Virus record (IMG/VR): IMGVR_UViG_3300009168_000123
Location: 1-22,666 of that record
Length of the DNA stretch: 22,666 nucleotides
Source: a virus
Reading direction: 5' to 3' (one strand)
Below, in pieces: positions 1 to 7,114 of the stretch. How positions within the stretch are numbered: the stretch's first letter is position 1; every line of letters starts with the position of its first letter. The notes beneath the pieces were generated by a model, which had not been told where the DNA came from, ran no database searches, and saw nothing but the letters and a program-made list of their open reading frames with translations. Position numbers and translations under genes: made by a program.

Positions 1-206
1 AGCCAGGATGTGTCGAGATACGAGGCGCAGATCGCCATCTCGCGCGTCGAAAATGGCGACCCGGCCTGCGTCCCTTCAAGCTCATGCAGCAGAGCTTCAA
101 GAGCTTCATACGCCGCTTCCATCCTGTCGCGGCGAGCCTGTCGGTGTGCCGCCTGCTCGGCGGCGTGGCCCTGCTGCGGGCCACCTGCTGGCTGCGTCGA
201 CCTCAT
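1..206 (-). CDS. Small charged protein, partial (cut by left edge)
   Basis: The frame opens with an ATG at 206 and stays open to the window edge, giving at least 68 residues. Its ATG overlaps the TGA of the upstream minus-strand gene (ATGA arrangement), the usual sign of translational coupling in this cluster. The N-terminus is rich in Gln, Ala, Arg and His, followed by an Ala/Glu/Leu-rich stretch (about residues 29-47) that would form an amphipathic helix. I do not recognise a family. Position after the virion genes suggests a small structural or accessory protein, by inference only. The overlapping plus-strand frames here are judged to be shadows. Confidence 0.55.
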   Translation of the reverse strand, partial: MRSTQPAGGPQQGHAAEQAAHRQARRDRMEAAYEALEALLHELEGTQAGSPFSTREMAICASYLDTSW

Positions 207-829
207 GTGAAGGTGAAGTTCACGGCTGAGGTCTTCAGATTGTGCTCCAGCACCTTGACGCTGATGACGCCGGCCACCGAGTTCATGGTGTCGACCGGGA
301 AGCGCAGTTCGGTCGGTGAGACATAGGTCGTCGGAGCGTAGTTGGTGCCGCCGACCTCGACCACGCTGTAGGGCGTGAAGTTGGTGCCGGTTGCCTTGAC
401 GATGACGCTGGGCTGGCCAATGGCAGCGGTGTTCGGCGTCAGGGTCGACAGCGTCGGCACACCGGGGGCGGGCGATCCGGCGACCGGATAACCGTCACGC
501 GGCTCAATGGACCCGAACGGTGTGTTGATCGGGTCGGCAAAGGCAACGCCAAGCTGTGTAGCCTTGTCCGACTGGGTGCGCGGCATGTAGTCGACATCGG
601 TGTTTGGGCCATTGGTGTCGAGCTTGACGTTGGCCGTGCCATGCTCGTTCGACGTGTTAGGCCCGGTGAGTGGCTTGCCACCGGCCCAGGTGTTCGTGGG
701 GATGTAGGCCGGGATCAGGTTAGCCTTCGGGATCGCCGGCGGGTACTTGTGCCAGTTCTTCGGCGTGATCTCGACCAGTCCGATTCCGGCCCCGCTTGCC
801 GGATTGAGCGGGAATGTCTGCAAGGCCAT
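203..829 (-). CDS. Virion protein with C-terminal IPT/TIG-like Ig domain
   Basis: 208 residues. The start at 829 follows a strong ribosome site (AGGAGAG, 7 nt before ATG). Residues 1-120 are Pro/Asn/Gly-rich with no recognised fold. Residues about 124-208 look like one IPT/TIG immunoglobulin-like domain: a PTLSTLTPNTAAIGQPSV opening, a GTNF turn, VVEVGG, a T-x-LRFPVD strand and a final VKVLEHN...VNFTFT strand. Such domains are common as surface-exposed decorations of phage virion proteins, so a head-decoration, tail or fibre-associated role fits the position downstream of the portal. The gene begins 110 nt inside the end of the upstream gene. Family assignment is from the pattern of strands and loops, and the virion role is inferred. 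Confidence 0.72.
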   Translation of the reverse strand: MALQTFPLNPASGAGIGLVEITPKNWHKYPPAIPKANLIPAYIPTNTWAGGKPLTGPNTSNEHGTANVKLDTNGPNTDVDYMPRTQSDKATQLGVAFADPINTPFGSIEPRDGYPVAGSPAPGVPTLSTLTPNTAAIGQPSVIVKATGTNFTPYSVVEVGGTNYAPTTYVSPTELRFPVDTMNSVAGVISVKVLEHNLKTSAVNFTFT

Positions 830-1202
830 CAGTGTCTCTCCTGTATCCGTGCGCCGCGTAGAACCCACCTTCCGGCTCGTTGGGAAGTGGCGCGTCCTCG
901 TCCTCATGGTCGGGGCGACGGAAACCGTGCGCCTGGTAGAACTCGTTCTCAAGGTCTCGGTCACCGACCGGATACCCCTCCAGCCCGGTGTCGATAACCT
1001 CGACCATCCCGACATTCAACAGGGCGGCCTTCTCTTCCTGGGTCTTCGGCGTGTAGTCAGGAATCGAGTTGGTCACGCCATCCGGGTTTTCGGTCGGATG
1101 GTCACCCTCGACGTAGTCGTCATAAACATCGTCGATAGGCACCGGGACGTAGGCGTCGACGTACTGTTCGACTTCAGGGTCGTCCTGTCGTGTTCGGGGC
1201 AT
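720..1202 (-). CDS. Acidic virion-region protein with FYxAHG repeats
   Basis: 160 residues. The ATG at 1202 is preceded by GGAGG at a spacing of 7 nt. The N-terminal half is very acidic (Asp/Glu/Tyr-rich, PIDDVYDDYVEGD). Two copies of a short motif follow: EFYQAHGFRRPDHEDEDAP and GFYAAHGYRRDTDG. A related copy (IFHSIHGSYPEDKDAP) sits at the end of the neighbouring upstream gene. The last ~36 codons run through the ribosome site and first 110 nt of the IPT/TIG gene in another frame, an unusually long overlap. No family recognised. Placement among virion genes suggests a structural or assembly role. An alternative is that the true product ends earlier through a frameshift or sequencing error. 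Confidence 0.6.
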   Translation of the reverse strand: MPRTRQDDPEVEQYVDAYVPVPIDDVYDDYVEGDHPTENPDGVTNSIPDYTPKTQEEKAALLNVGMVEVIDTGLEGYPVGDRDLENEFYQAHGFRRPDHEDEDAPLPNEPEGGFYAAHGYRRDTDGLADIPAQSGKRGRNRTGRDHAEELAQVPAGDPEG

Positions 1203-1467
1203 CCTTGTCCTCCGGGTAGCTTCCGTGAATGGAATGGAAAATCTCACGCTGGTCCGGCGGGTTGCCGGTCGGGTATGGATCGCGAGGACCGATGCCCAGG
1301 TCTTCGTCCACCCGCGTGACAGGCTGCTGGTGTACGTCCTGACGAAAGGTCGCGGAAGAGGTGTGCGCGGCATTGGCAGGCGTACCCTCCAGTTCCTGCG
1401 GCGTCACGTCGGCAAGATCGTCTTCACCGTCTGCGGTGGTCGAAATATCGCGGGATTTCTTGGCCAT
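1174..1467 (-). CDS. Hypothetical 97-aa virion-region protein
   Basis: 97 residues starting at 1467, with a near-consensus ribosome site (AGGAGG, 7 nt upstream). The product is hydrophilic and probably largely disordered, rich in Asp, Thr, Gln and Pro. Its C-terminus carries IFHSIHGSYPEDKDAPN, clearly akin to the FYQAHG...EDEDAP repeats of the next gene, so the two adjacent genes share a short linear motif. The 3' end overlaps that next gene by 29 nt. No known family recognised. A small assembly, scaffold or head-associated protein would suit the position, but that is inference. Confidence 0.65.
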   Translation of the reverse strand: MAKKSRDISTTADGEDDLADVTPQELEGTPANAAHTSSATFRQDVHQQPVTRVDEDLGIGPRDPYPTGNPPDQREIFHSIHGSYPEDKDAPNTTGRP

Positions 1468-1488
1468 GGTGTTCCTCCTATGGAGCTT

Positions 1489-1519
1489 GGGAGAGGCAGG
1501 CTACACTGAAGCCTCTCCC
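1489..1519 (-). other. Perfect 9-bp hairpin between small virion genes
   Basis: GGGAGAGGC at 1489-1497 is exactly complementary to GCCTCTCCC at 1511-1519, with a 13-nt loop. It lies in the gap between the Gly-rich gene and the 97-aa gene, upstream of that gene's ribosome site. No T-tract follows on either strand, so it is not a standard intrinsic terminator. An mRNA-stability or RNase III processing hairpin is possible. Confidence 0.55.
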
Positions 1520-1533
1520 GCGCCAGTTAACGT

Positions 1534-1695
1534 TTAGCGGCGGTCGTCGCCACCCTGACCCGGACGGTCGCCGCCCTGACCAGGCTTGTTTTCGCCAGGC
1601 TTGTCCTGACCACCCTGGCCCGGACGATTCTGGCCGCCTTCGCCGCCCTGCTGTCCACCCTGGCCGCCTTCGCCGCCTTGTCCTGGATATGCCAT
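1534..1695 (-). CDS. Small Gly/Gln-rich collagen-like protein
   Basis: 53 residues from the ATG at 1695, which has a strong ribosome site (GGAGG, 7 nt upstream). The sequence is almost entirely low complexity: repeats of GEGGQ, GQGGQ, PGQGGD and KPGE built from Gly, Gln, Pro, Asp and Glu, ending in DDRR. It contains no hydrophobic core, so it is expected to be disordered or collagen-like. It sits directly after the portal and is bracketed by perfect hairpins at 1708-1732 and 1489-1519. A longer overlapping minus-strand frame (1478-1726) is Arg-rich and lacks a ribosome site, so it is taken as the shadow. Function unknown; a virion surface or linker peptide is a guess. Confidence 0.68.
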   Translation of the reverse strand: MAYPGQGGEGGQGGQQGGEGGQNRPGQGGQDKPGENKPGQGGDRPGQGGDDRR

Positions 1696-1707
1696 AACAT
1701 TTCCTCC

Positions 1708-1732
1708 GTAACGGTGGGGAATCCACCGTTAC
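1708..1732 (-). other. Perfect 10-bp hairpin at the end of the portal gene
   Basis: GTAACGGTGG (1708-1717) is perfectly complementary to CCACCGTTAC (1723-1732), with a 5-nt loop. It includes the portal stop codon and ends next to the ribosome site of the Gly-rich gene. No T-tract is present. It could protect the portal mRNA end or modulate initiation of the next gene. Its arms contain the CCGTTAC sequence that recurs in intergenic regions of this window. Confidence 0.6.
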
Positions 1733-4074
1733 TGTAACTGCGGTCCTGCCGCCCCGTTCCCTGACGGCGGTCCTGAGTTCACTGTTCCCGGTCTTGGACC
1801 GGCCCCATTGGGACCGCCTGAATCTGGTCCAGGCGGTCCCGCTGGCAAGCCGCCACCTGGCTGTGGCCCGTTTATAGGCGCACCGAGCATCGGCGGCGGC
1901 AGCATCCCCATCATGGCGTCCATCTGTTCCTTGAAGTCGTCGAGCAGTTCGATGACGCCACGCGAATGGCGGAGCGGGTGCAGGAACATACGCAGCAGTT
2001 CCAGCGCCAACTGGATCACCTGCGGCGGTGGAAGCACGCCGGTCTGCAGCATCTGCCCTGCACCCATCATGACAGCCTGCACCGACTGCATGATCTGCGC
2101 CATCGACTGCTGCTCGGTCTGCTCGTCGACCTCGACCGTGCTGTCGGACTCAATGTCGATCATGCAGGTGCGGGTGAAGTCGCTGCGCAGGATGGCCAGC
2201 ACCGCTGGGGTGACTTCCTCCCCCGTCATTTGTGTCAGCGTCTCGGCATCGAAGTTTGTGGCGATAATCTCAGCCTGCAGGCGCATCAGATCGCGGGCGA
2301 AATTCGCCGCTGCGGTCTTCTGGTCCTGCAGGCGAACCACGCCCATGGACCCTTTGATCCGCTGGGCCGTGGCTGTCTCGGAGGCCTTTGTGGCCCCCCT
2401 CATAATATCCGAAATCCCCATGATCTCATAGACAGCCTGCTTCTGCGCCTCACGCGACATCAGGAGCTTGTCGAGCGCCTGCATCCAGATGTCGATTGGC
2501 ACCATCCAGATGTGGTTCTGCAAGCCACCGTTGATCATGTCGACGCCATCGACGGGGATCATTTTGCCGTCGTCGGCGGTGAGCAACTGGGAGATTTCCG
2601 GCGAGGCGCTGTTGTAGGCGCCACGCACCCTGATCTTTTCGATCAGCCTGGAAATTCGAACGGACGTGGTTTCGATGTCCTCGGCCAGCCGACTGTAGAG
2701 ATCGTAGAACGGTTTCGGGATCCGGCTGTCCGAGGTGCTGACGGCGAGCAGCGCCTGCGGCGTCGAGAAGAAGCCGGAAAGGCCGAGCGGGTCCGGGTCG
2801 ATCCGCAGATCCATGCCACCGGCCTCGCGCATGAACCAGATGATGCGCGGGTTGGCCGGGTCAGTGCGGTCCCAGATTTCCCAGACCATCGCCTTGCGGA
2901 TGGCGTCACCAAGCTGCTCGGCTGACTTTGTGTAAGAGCCGCCTGACGGCGGCGATTTGGCTGCCGATTCCTCGGTCCATTTGAGCAGGTTCTTGACCTT
3001 TCCCGCCGCGACGATCTGGTCGAACTCAGGTGTTCCGCTGAACTCGGCGATAAGCTCCTGTTCGGTAAACAGATGCCGGAAGGCTTCCCACTTCTTGTCC
3101 ACAGCCTGGCGCACCGGATCGCACAGGTAATCCTCCCAGTATACATACTCGGTGTCGGTGGTTTCCCACACCTTGACCATTTCCGGCTCCGGCGGCGGGG
3201 CCATCGGATCGGCGAACTCCTGCAGGCTTGGCCGCTCCATCTTCTGCGTTTCGATCAGCTTCGGCTTCCAGCGGACGCGACACAGTCCGCGACCGGGAAG
3301 AAGGACATCCTTGATCGCGGTGCGGATCGCTTCGTGCGACGACTCTTCCTGGACGACGATCTCCAGCGCCTTTTCCATCACCGCAGCGGCGGTGTCGATG
3401 TCTTCGGTCTTCGGGCCGGGGCGTGGCACTTCCATCATCGGCGGTGGGGCCGGTGGGCCGCCCATCGCCATCGGGTCGAGCGGGGGAATGCCGCCAGGGG
3501 ATTCTGGCGGCACCCCGCCCAGCGCGTCAGGCGACACCTCCCCCGATGGGGGTGGGCCCGGAGGGGGTGCCATCGCACCGGAAGGTGGCAAACCGGGAGG
3601 GGGCGGCCCTCCCGGCGGCATGCCGGGCGGCCCAAGAGGAGGCATGCCCGGAGCCATTCCCATCGGCGGCATCATGGGCGGTGGCGGCACCGGGACCATT
3701 TTGCGCGACTGAATGAAGCGTGACCTTACGACAGGAGTCGGCGGTTTGGCATAGACAGCCGGAAGCATGACTTCGGTGTTGGCGAACAGGATGTTGAAGT
3801 GCTGGCCACCGGCGTTCTTGGATGACTTCGGCGACGACGTGCCGGGGCCTTCGTTACGATAAATGCCGACGATTTCCCGTCCTCGACGCCGCCAGTTCTG
3901 CTCGGCGCGCTCGGCGTCGGCGAGGCACGTTTCCCAGTACTTACGGTCGACTTCGCGGTCTACGCCGGTGTCTTCGACGGGCGTATCCGGCTCGTCGACA
4001 GGCCGGTTCGGCTTGCCGATCTCCGCCGTCGACGGTTCGATGGGTGGTTTGGTGATCTCAGGGTCGCGCGCCAT
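1729..4074 (-). CDS. Portal protein with large proline-rich insertion
   Basis: 781 residues, start at 4074 (AGGTGA ribosome site, ATG sharing one base with the upstream stop). Portals form the dodecameric ring at the capsid vertex through which DNA is packaged and ejected. Evidence: size, position downstream of the terminase, the N-terminal segment with YWETCLADAERAEQNWRRRGRE followed by FNILFANTEVMLPAVYAKPP, and a long central region (about 226-660) with WEDYLCDPVR, RISRLIEKIRVRGAYN and MGISDIMRGATKASETATAQ, the last typical of portal stem/wing helices of podovirus-like portals. Residues about 127-222 are an extraordinary Pro/Met/Gly-rich insertion that interrupts the fold just after the first conserved block. 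Residues about 724-781 form a second Gly/Pro-rich tail. The exact portal family is not assigned. Confidence 0.85.
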   Translation of the reverse strand: MARDPEITKPPIEPSTAEIGKPNRPVDEPDTPVEDTGVDREVDRKYWETCLADAERAEQNWRRRGREIVGIYRNEGPGTSSPKSSKNAGGQHFNILFANTEVMLPAVYAKPPTPVVRSRFIQSRKMVPVPPPPMMPPMGMAPGMPPLGPPGMPPGGPPPPGLPPSGAMAPPPGPPPSGEVSPDALGGVPPESPGGIPPLDPMAMGGPPAPPPMMEVPRPGPKTEDIDTAAAVMEKALEIVVQEESSHEAIRTAIKDVLLPGRGLCRVRWKPKLIETQKMERPSLQEFADPMAPPPEPEMVKVWETTDTEYVYWEDYLCDPVRQAVDKKWEAFRHLFTEQELIAEFSGTPEFDQIVAAGKVKNLLKWTEESAAKSPPSGGSYTKSAEQLGDAIRKAMVWEIWDRTDPANPRIIWFMREAGGMDLRIDPDPLGLSGFFSTPQALLAVSTSDSRIPKPFYDLYSRLAEDIETTSVRISRLIEKIRVRGAYNSASPEISQLLTADDGKMIPVDGVDMINGGLQNHIWMVPIDIWMQALDKLLMSREAQKQAVYEIMGISDIMRGATKASETATAQRIKGSMGVVRLQDQKTAAANFARDLMRLQAEIIATNFDAETLTQMTGEEVTPAVLAILRSDFTRTCMIDIESDSTVEVDEQTEQQSMAQIMQSVQAVMMGAGQMLQTGVLPPPQVIQLALELLRMFLHPLRHSRGVIELLDDFKEQMDAMMGMLPPPMLGAPINGPQPGGGLPAGPPGPDSGGPNGAGPRPGTVNSGPPSGNGAAGPQLQ

Positions 4075-4286
4075 CAGATCACCTGGCCCTGGCTGTACTG
4101 CGGGCCTCTAGGCATCACTGTGGTGTCCGATGGTACGTTCCCCATACCAGCGGGGGGTACACGACGGGCTGGGCCGCCGCCTTGCCACCATTCCGGCGGA
4201 ACAAAGTTGAAGAAATTCGGCATGCCTGGCTGCACCTGCTGATTAGGGCGCTGCGCCCCGATCTGCGCCAGAAGCTGCGCGAACAT
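4074..4286 (-). CDS. Small Pro/Gln-rich hypothetical protein
   Basis: 70 residues from the ATG at 4286, preceded by GAGGTGG about 11 nt upstream. The stop codon shares its last base with the portal ATG (TGATG), so the gene is coupled to the portal. It starts with a short amphipathic segment (FAQLLAQIGAQ), then FFNFVPPEWWQGGG, and the rest is Pro/Gly/Gln-rich and probably disordered. A longer frame upstream to 4427 is a shadow through the neighbouring gene. No family recognised. Its composition resembles the Pro-rich segments of the portal and the 253-aa protein on either side, which hints at a shared virion-assembly context. Confidence 0.55.
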   Translation of the reverse strand: MFAQLLAQIGAQRPNQQVQPGMPNFFNFVPPEWWQGGGPARRVPPAGMGNVPSDTTVMPRGPQYSQGQVI

Positions 4287-4302
4287 ATTGCGGTCTTCCA
4301 CC

Positions 4303-5064
4303 TCAGACGCCCAGCCCAAGCAGCCTGGCGAGCATCGCACGCGGATCGATGACCGGATTGCCGGCACCGGACGCGCCACCCATACCGGAGACCGGCGGGT
4401 TGCTGTTGCCGAACGGGGTCGCCCCACCCATACCGACCGGCGGTCGCCCTGCCACTCCGCCGCCGAGCATATCCATCGGCCCCGGCAGCGGCGGGCGCGG
4501 CGCGGTTTGCTGACCAGCCATGAAATTACCGGGCGGCGGCGTCTGCAGTGCCGGTGGCACTGTGTGCAGGATCGATGCGTCGGACATCTGCGGGTTGAAC
4601 GGCGGCACGAAGGGCGGCGCGGGACGCGGTGCTGTCTCGGTGCCGGCCATCGACTGGCCTGGTGTCACCCCGCCGCCATACATATAGGGCGCGGGTGCCG
4701 GCGCTGTTTCCGTACCGGCCATCGACTGACCGGGAACTTGCGCCGCCCCGCTGCCATACATGTAAGGGGTTGGCGTCGAGCCGGTGGTTATCGGATCCGG
4801 GCGTGGTGTCGGCACCGGGGCCTTCGACGGTAGTGCAAACGGGCTTTTGGCTTTCGGTTTCGGTGCGGCTGCTTTCGGTTTCGGGGCGTCTGACTTACCC
4901 GACATCTCTTCCCTGGTCACGCCCTTCGGCGTCTGCGCCTTGAAGGGCTTCTTTTTCTCGGCGGTCGAGTTGCCGCGCCCTTGCTTGATATTCTTGCGGC
5001 GGACCTCCTCATCCCTGACGCTGGTGCCTGCATCTCGGCTACTGCGTAGGTGGAAGTTGGCCAT
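4303..5064 (-). CDS. Pro/Gly/Ala-rich repeat protein between terminase and portal
   Basis: 253 residues, start at 5064 with a GGAGAG ribosome site. The N-terminus (about 1-75) is basic, with Lys/Arg clusters and PKPKAAAPKPKAK. The middle contains imperfect tandem repeats with the pattern PYMYGxG...PGQSMAGTETAP, twice nearly complete and once degenerate (NFMAGQQTAPRP). The C-terminus ends with an Ala/Leu helix (PRAMLARLLGLGV). The protein should be largely disordered. Its place between large terminase and portal would fit a scaffold, head-assembly or ejected protein, but no family is recognised. The ribosome site lies inside a small predicted hairpin (5072-5092), which may limit expression. 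Confidence 0.65.
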   Translation of the reverse strand: MANFHLRSSRDAGTSVRDEEVRRKNIKQGRGNSTAEKKKPFKAQTPKGVTREEMSGKSDAPKPKAAAPKPKAKSPFALPSKAPVPTPRPDPITTGSTPTPYMYGSGAAQVPGQSMAGTETAPAPAPYMYGGGVTPGQSMAGTETAPRPAPPFVPPFNPQMSDASILHTVPPALQTPPPGNFMAGQQTAPRPPLPGPMDMLGGGVAGRPPVGMGGATPFGNSNPPVSGMGGASGAGNPVIDPRAMLARLLGLGV

Positions 5065-5071
5065 GGCGTCT

Positions 5072-5092
5072 CTCCGGGGATTTAAATCGGAG
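5072..5092 (-). promoter_or_regulatory. Hairpin that may sequester a ribosome-binding site
   Basis: On the minus strand CTCCG (5092-5088) pairs with CGGAG (5076-5072), the latter overlapping the GGAG ribosome site of the 253-aa gene. The loop contains ATTTAAAT. With only 5 bp the structure is weak, so any control of translation is tentative. Confidence 0.3.
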
Positions 5093-5103
5093 TACGCTTA
5101 AAG

Positions 5104-6525
5104 TTAACGGTTTTCCAGTTCTTTTAGCTTGAAGATGTTGGCGATCAGGTACGGATTCCTGTCTTCCAGCTTCTCCTTGCGGGCACCGAACGGTCGCGAC
5201 ATGCAGGAATAGCGCAATTCGTCGACGGCGTGGTCCTCGCCATCGGTGTCGAGGTCTTCCACGTCGAAAGTGTCGTGCTGCATCATTGGAAGCGTTCTAA
5301 TCAGGTGCCGGCAGGTCGAAAACAGGAAGATCATCGGGTTGCCTTCACCGTCGCCCTTGAGCCGGTTGCGGACCTGATCCCACCCACCTGCCCTTTTGTC
5401 GCGGCTTTTGCGGGTGTTGTCGGCGCGGCGGAAGTGGCAGCCGTGGCGGCCCAGAGTCTCCGCAATGGACGGACCCGATATGACCGCAAACGCTGCTGGG
5501 TCCAGAATGCCATAAGCCATCTTCGTCCGCGTCCCGCCGTGGGTTTCACGATGTACGATGCCATGCGCCACTTCCTCCGCTGTCATGTGAAGCCCGACGT
5601 TTGGTTTGCTGCAGCCGTACCACTCGGCGTAGCGGATGATCGCACCACGCTTGAGGATACGGCCATCGTGATGGGTGTCGTCCTGGACGTGAGCGTACCA
5701 CCCCACTGAAAAGGGCTTGGCCGAACCCCAGTCCATCGCACGCCATTTAGTCCAATCGTCAGGGATATCGAAGGGTTCAATGATGTGACGGTCGGGACGA
5801 AATTCGGGGAAAAAGGCACCTTCGATCACCGTCCAGTCGCCGTTGAGCCAAGCCTTCACAAGTTCGGGAGAACCGACAGCCTTCAAACGATTTACGTAAT
5901 TTGGATCACTATCCATCAGCGCCGGATTGTCCTTTAGCTTGGCCGGTATGAAAGCCCTGGACAGCCCGGATTCCGGGTCCACCGTGATCTGGTATTCACC
6001 GGGGTCGATGATCCATTCCTTGACCCAGCCGTGACCGACACCGCCGGGATTACAGGTCGCGCGGAACTGCGGCCTGATGCCTTTGGAAGACCTGAGCGTT
6101 GCAAGCAGCTTGAACACCGGATCCGGTAGCGGGAACTGGGTCAGTTCTTCGACATAGACCCGCGTGAGGGACCAGCCTTGATAGTTCTCCGCGTCACGGT
6201 CATTTTCCAGATAGGCGCAGTTGAGCCGCGCCCCGTTGGCAAAGCGGAAGACATTCCCTTTCTCACTGTAACGCGCCGCATTTCCGTACATACGGATCGC
6301 CGTGGCAATCGTATCTTTAAGATCTTCCCTGGAGCGTCGAACGATGAGGCCGACCGCGTCCGCACCGTGATCCTCCGCGTGGATCCAGAACTCACCAAGG
6401 CTGGCGTAGGTCTTGCCGCCGCCGCGAGCACCGCCGTAGACGACTATGTCCGTCGGTGCTTTGATGAACGCCAGTTGTGGACCCTTCTGGGGGACAAATC
6501 CTAGCCGGACGCTGACGTTCATCAT
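5104..6525 (-). CDS. terL: Terminase large subunit (packaging ATPase-nuclease)
   Basis: 473 residues from the ATG at 6525 (a second in-frame ATG follows at 6522), overlapping the small-terminase stop as ATGA. It powers DNA translocation into the capsid and cuts the concatemer. Walker A is GGARGGGKT at residues 31-39, Walker B is the hydrophobic strand RVYVEEL around 122-128, and a TCNPGG coupling motif is near 155. The C-terminal nuclease half shows an Asp-bearing AMDWGSAKPFSVGWY strand, GILDPAAF and an acidic DGEDHAVDELRY stretch, consistent with the RNase H-like nuclease fold. Length is normal for the family. The adjacent small subunit, portal and lysis genes support the assignment. Confidence 0.93.
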   Translation of the reverse strand: MMNVSVRLGFVPQKGPQLAFIKAPTDIVVYGGARGGGKTYASLGEFWIHAEDHGADAVGLIVRRSREDLKDTIATAIRMYGNAARYSEKGNVFRFANGARLNCAYLENDRDAENYQGWSLTRVYVEELTQFPLPDPVFKLLATLRSSKGIRPQFRATCNPGGVGHGWVKEWIIDPGEYQITVDPESGLSRAFIPAKLKDNPALMDSDPNYVNRLKAVGSPELVKAWLNGDWTVIEGAFFPEFRPDRHIIEPFDIPDDWTKWRAMDWGSAKPFSVGWYAHVQDDTHHDGRILKRGAIIRYAEWYGCSKPNVGLHMTAEEVAHGIVHRETHGGTRTKMAYGILDPAAFAVISGPSIAETLGRHGCHFRRADNTRKSRDKRAGGWDQVRNRLKGDGEGNPMIFLFSTCRHLIRTLPMMQHDTFDVEDLDTDGEDHAVDELRYSCMSRPFGARKEKLEDRNPYLIANIFKLKELENR

Positions 6526-7022
6526 TTGACGACGGTCAATTTCGGCTTCGGCGCGAACTGCTCCTGCCACTCTTCCGGCGACAGCGTCACGATGTCGGTC
6601 GGCTCGCGCGCCGGTTTCGACAGGATATGCAGTTCGATCTCGGTCTTGTCGGCCAGGTGTCCCATCATCTTACCGATACCCATCACCGCCTGCACGGCGG
6701 GGCCGAACTGGTTCTTCTCCATCGCCGCGATGCAGATGTGCTCCAGCCGGGCGCAGAGATTGTCGATTGAGTAATCCAGCCGCTCGATCTGCCGCTTCCG
6801 CAGTTCATCCAGATGCCTGATGAAGCGGGGCCGCTCCTCGACCGTGTCGTTGCTCACCGCGACGGCGGAGTAACCGGCTTTCTGGTACGCCGCCTTGCGC
6901 GACAGCCCCTGCACCAACCCTTGAGCCAGCAGCCGCTCCTTGTCGGTGAGCGGATCGGTCCGCTTCTTCAGCGCGGCCTTCTGCCGTGACGGCCTGTTGT
7001 GCGGTCCGAACGTCTTGGTCAT
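6522..7022 (-). CDS. terS: Terminase small subunit
   Basis: 166 residues from the ATG at 7022 (an alternative in-frame ATG lies at 7034). The small subunit recognises phage DNA and recruits the large subunit. Residues about 24-45 (LTDKERLLAQGLVQGLSRKAAYQKAGYS, here in the typical order of helix, turn, recognition helix) form a terminase-type HTH, followed by a Glu/Arg-rich helical oligomerisation region and an acidic C-terminal tail that probably contacts the large subunit. The ATG overlaps the stop of the 31-aa membrane peptide, and the stop overlaps the terL start. Longer upstream extensions of this frame run over the membrane-peptide gene and are not adopted. Confidence 0.82.
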   Translation of the reverse strand: MTKTFGPHNRPSRQKAALKKRTDPLTDKERLLAQGLVQGLSRKAAYQKAGYSAVAVSNDTVEERPRFIRHLDELRKRQIERLDYSIDNLCARLEHICIAAMEKNQFGPAVQAVMGIGKMMGHLADKTEIELHILSKPAREPTDIVTLSPEEWQEQFAPKPKLTVVK

Positions 7023-7114
7023 CCGACCCACCATACCAGTATCACCACGATGCCGAACATGATCAGCGCGAAAACGCCAAGCGCCGCCAGCCACTCGGCC
7101 TGTGACCGGGTCAC
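7019..7114 (-). CDS. 31-aa single-pass membrane peptide (holin candidate)
   Basis: GTG start at 7114 overlapping the endolysin stop (GTGA), and TGA overlapping the small-terminase ATG (ATGA). The product is MTRSQAEWLAALG followed by a strongly hydrophobic segment VFALIMFGIVVILVWWVG. It thus has a short charged N-terminus and one transmembrane helix reaching the C-terminus. The perfect fit into a coupled gene chain argues that it is real despite its length. Position immediately after the endolysin suggests a lysis role such as holin, antiholin or spanin component. This is inferred from context, as no family is recognised. The GTG start lacks a good ribosome site, as expected for coupled re-initiation. 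Confidence 0.6.
   Translation of the reverse strand: MTRSQAEWLAALGVFALIMFGIVVILVWWVG

Noticed and set aside
2-326. Overlapping plus-strand frames at the left edge
   Set aside because: They oppose the leftward operon. The minus-strand frame from 206 is ATGA-coupled to the IPT/TIG gene, and the plus frames lack ribosome sites.
1478-1726. 82-aa Arg-rich minus-strand frame
   Set aside because: It overlaps the Gly-rich gene that has a strong ribosome site. This frame starts without one and has a shadow-like Arg/Pro/Ser composition.
3073-3723. Long plus-strand frames opposite the portal gene
   Set aside because: They are antisense shadows of a GC-rich gene. Their composition is Arg/His/Gly-rich and no ribosome sites precede them.
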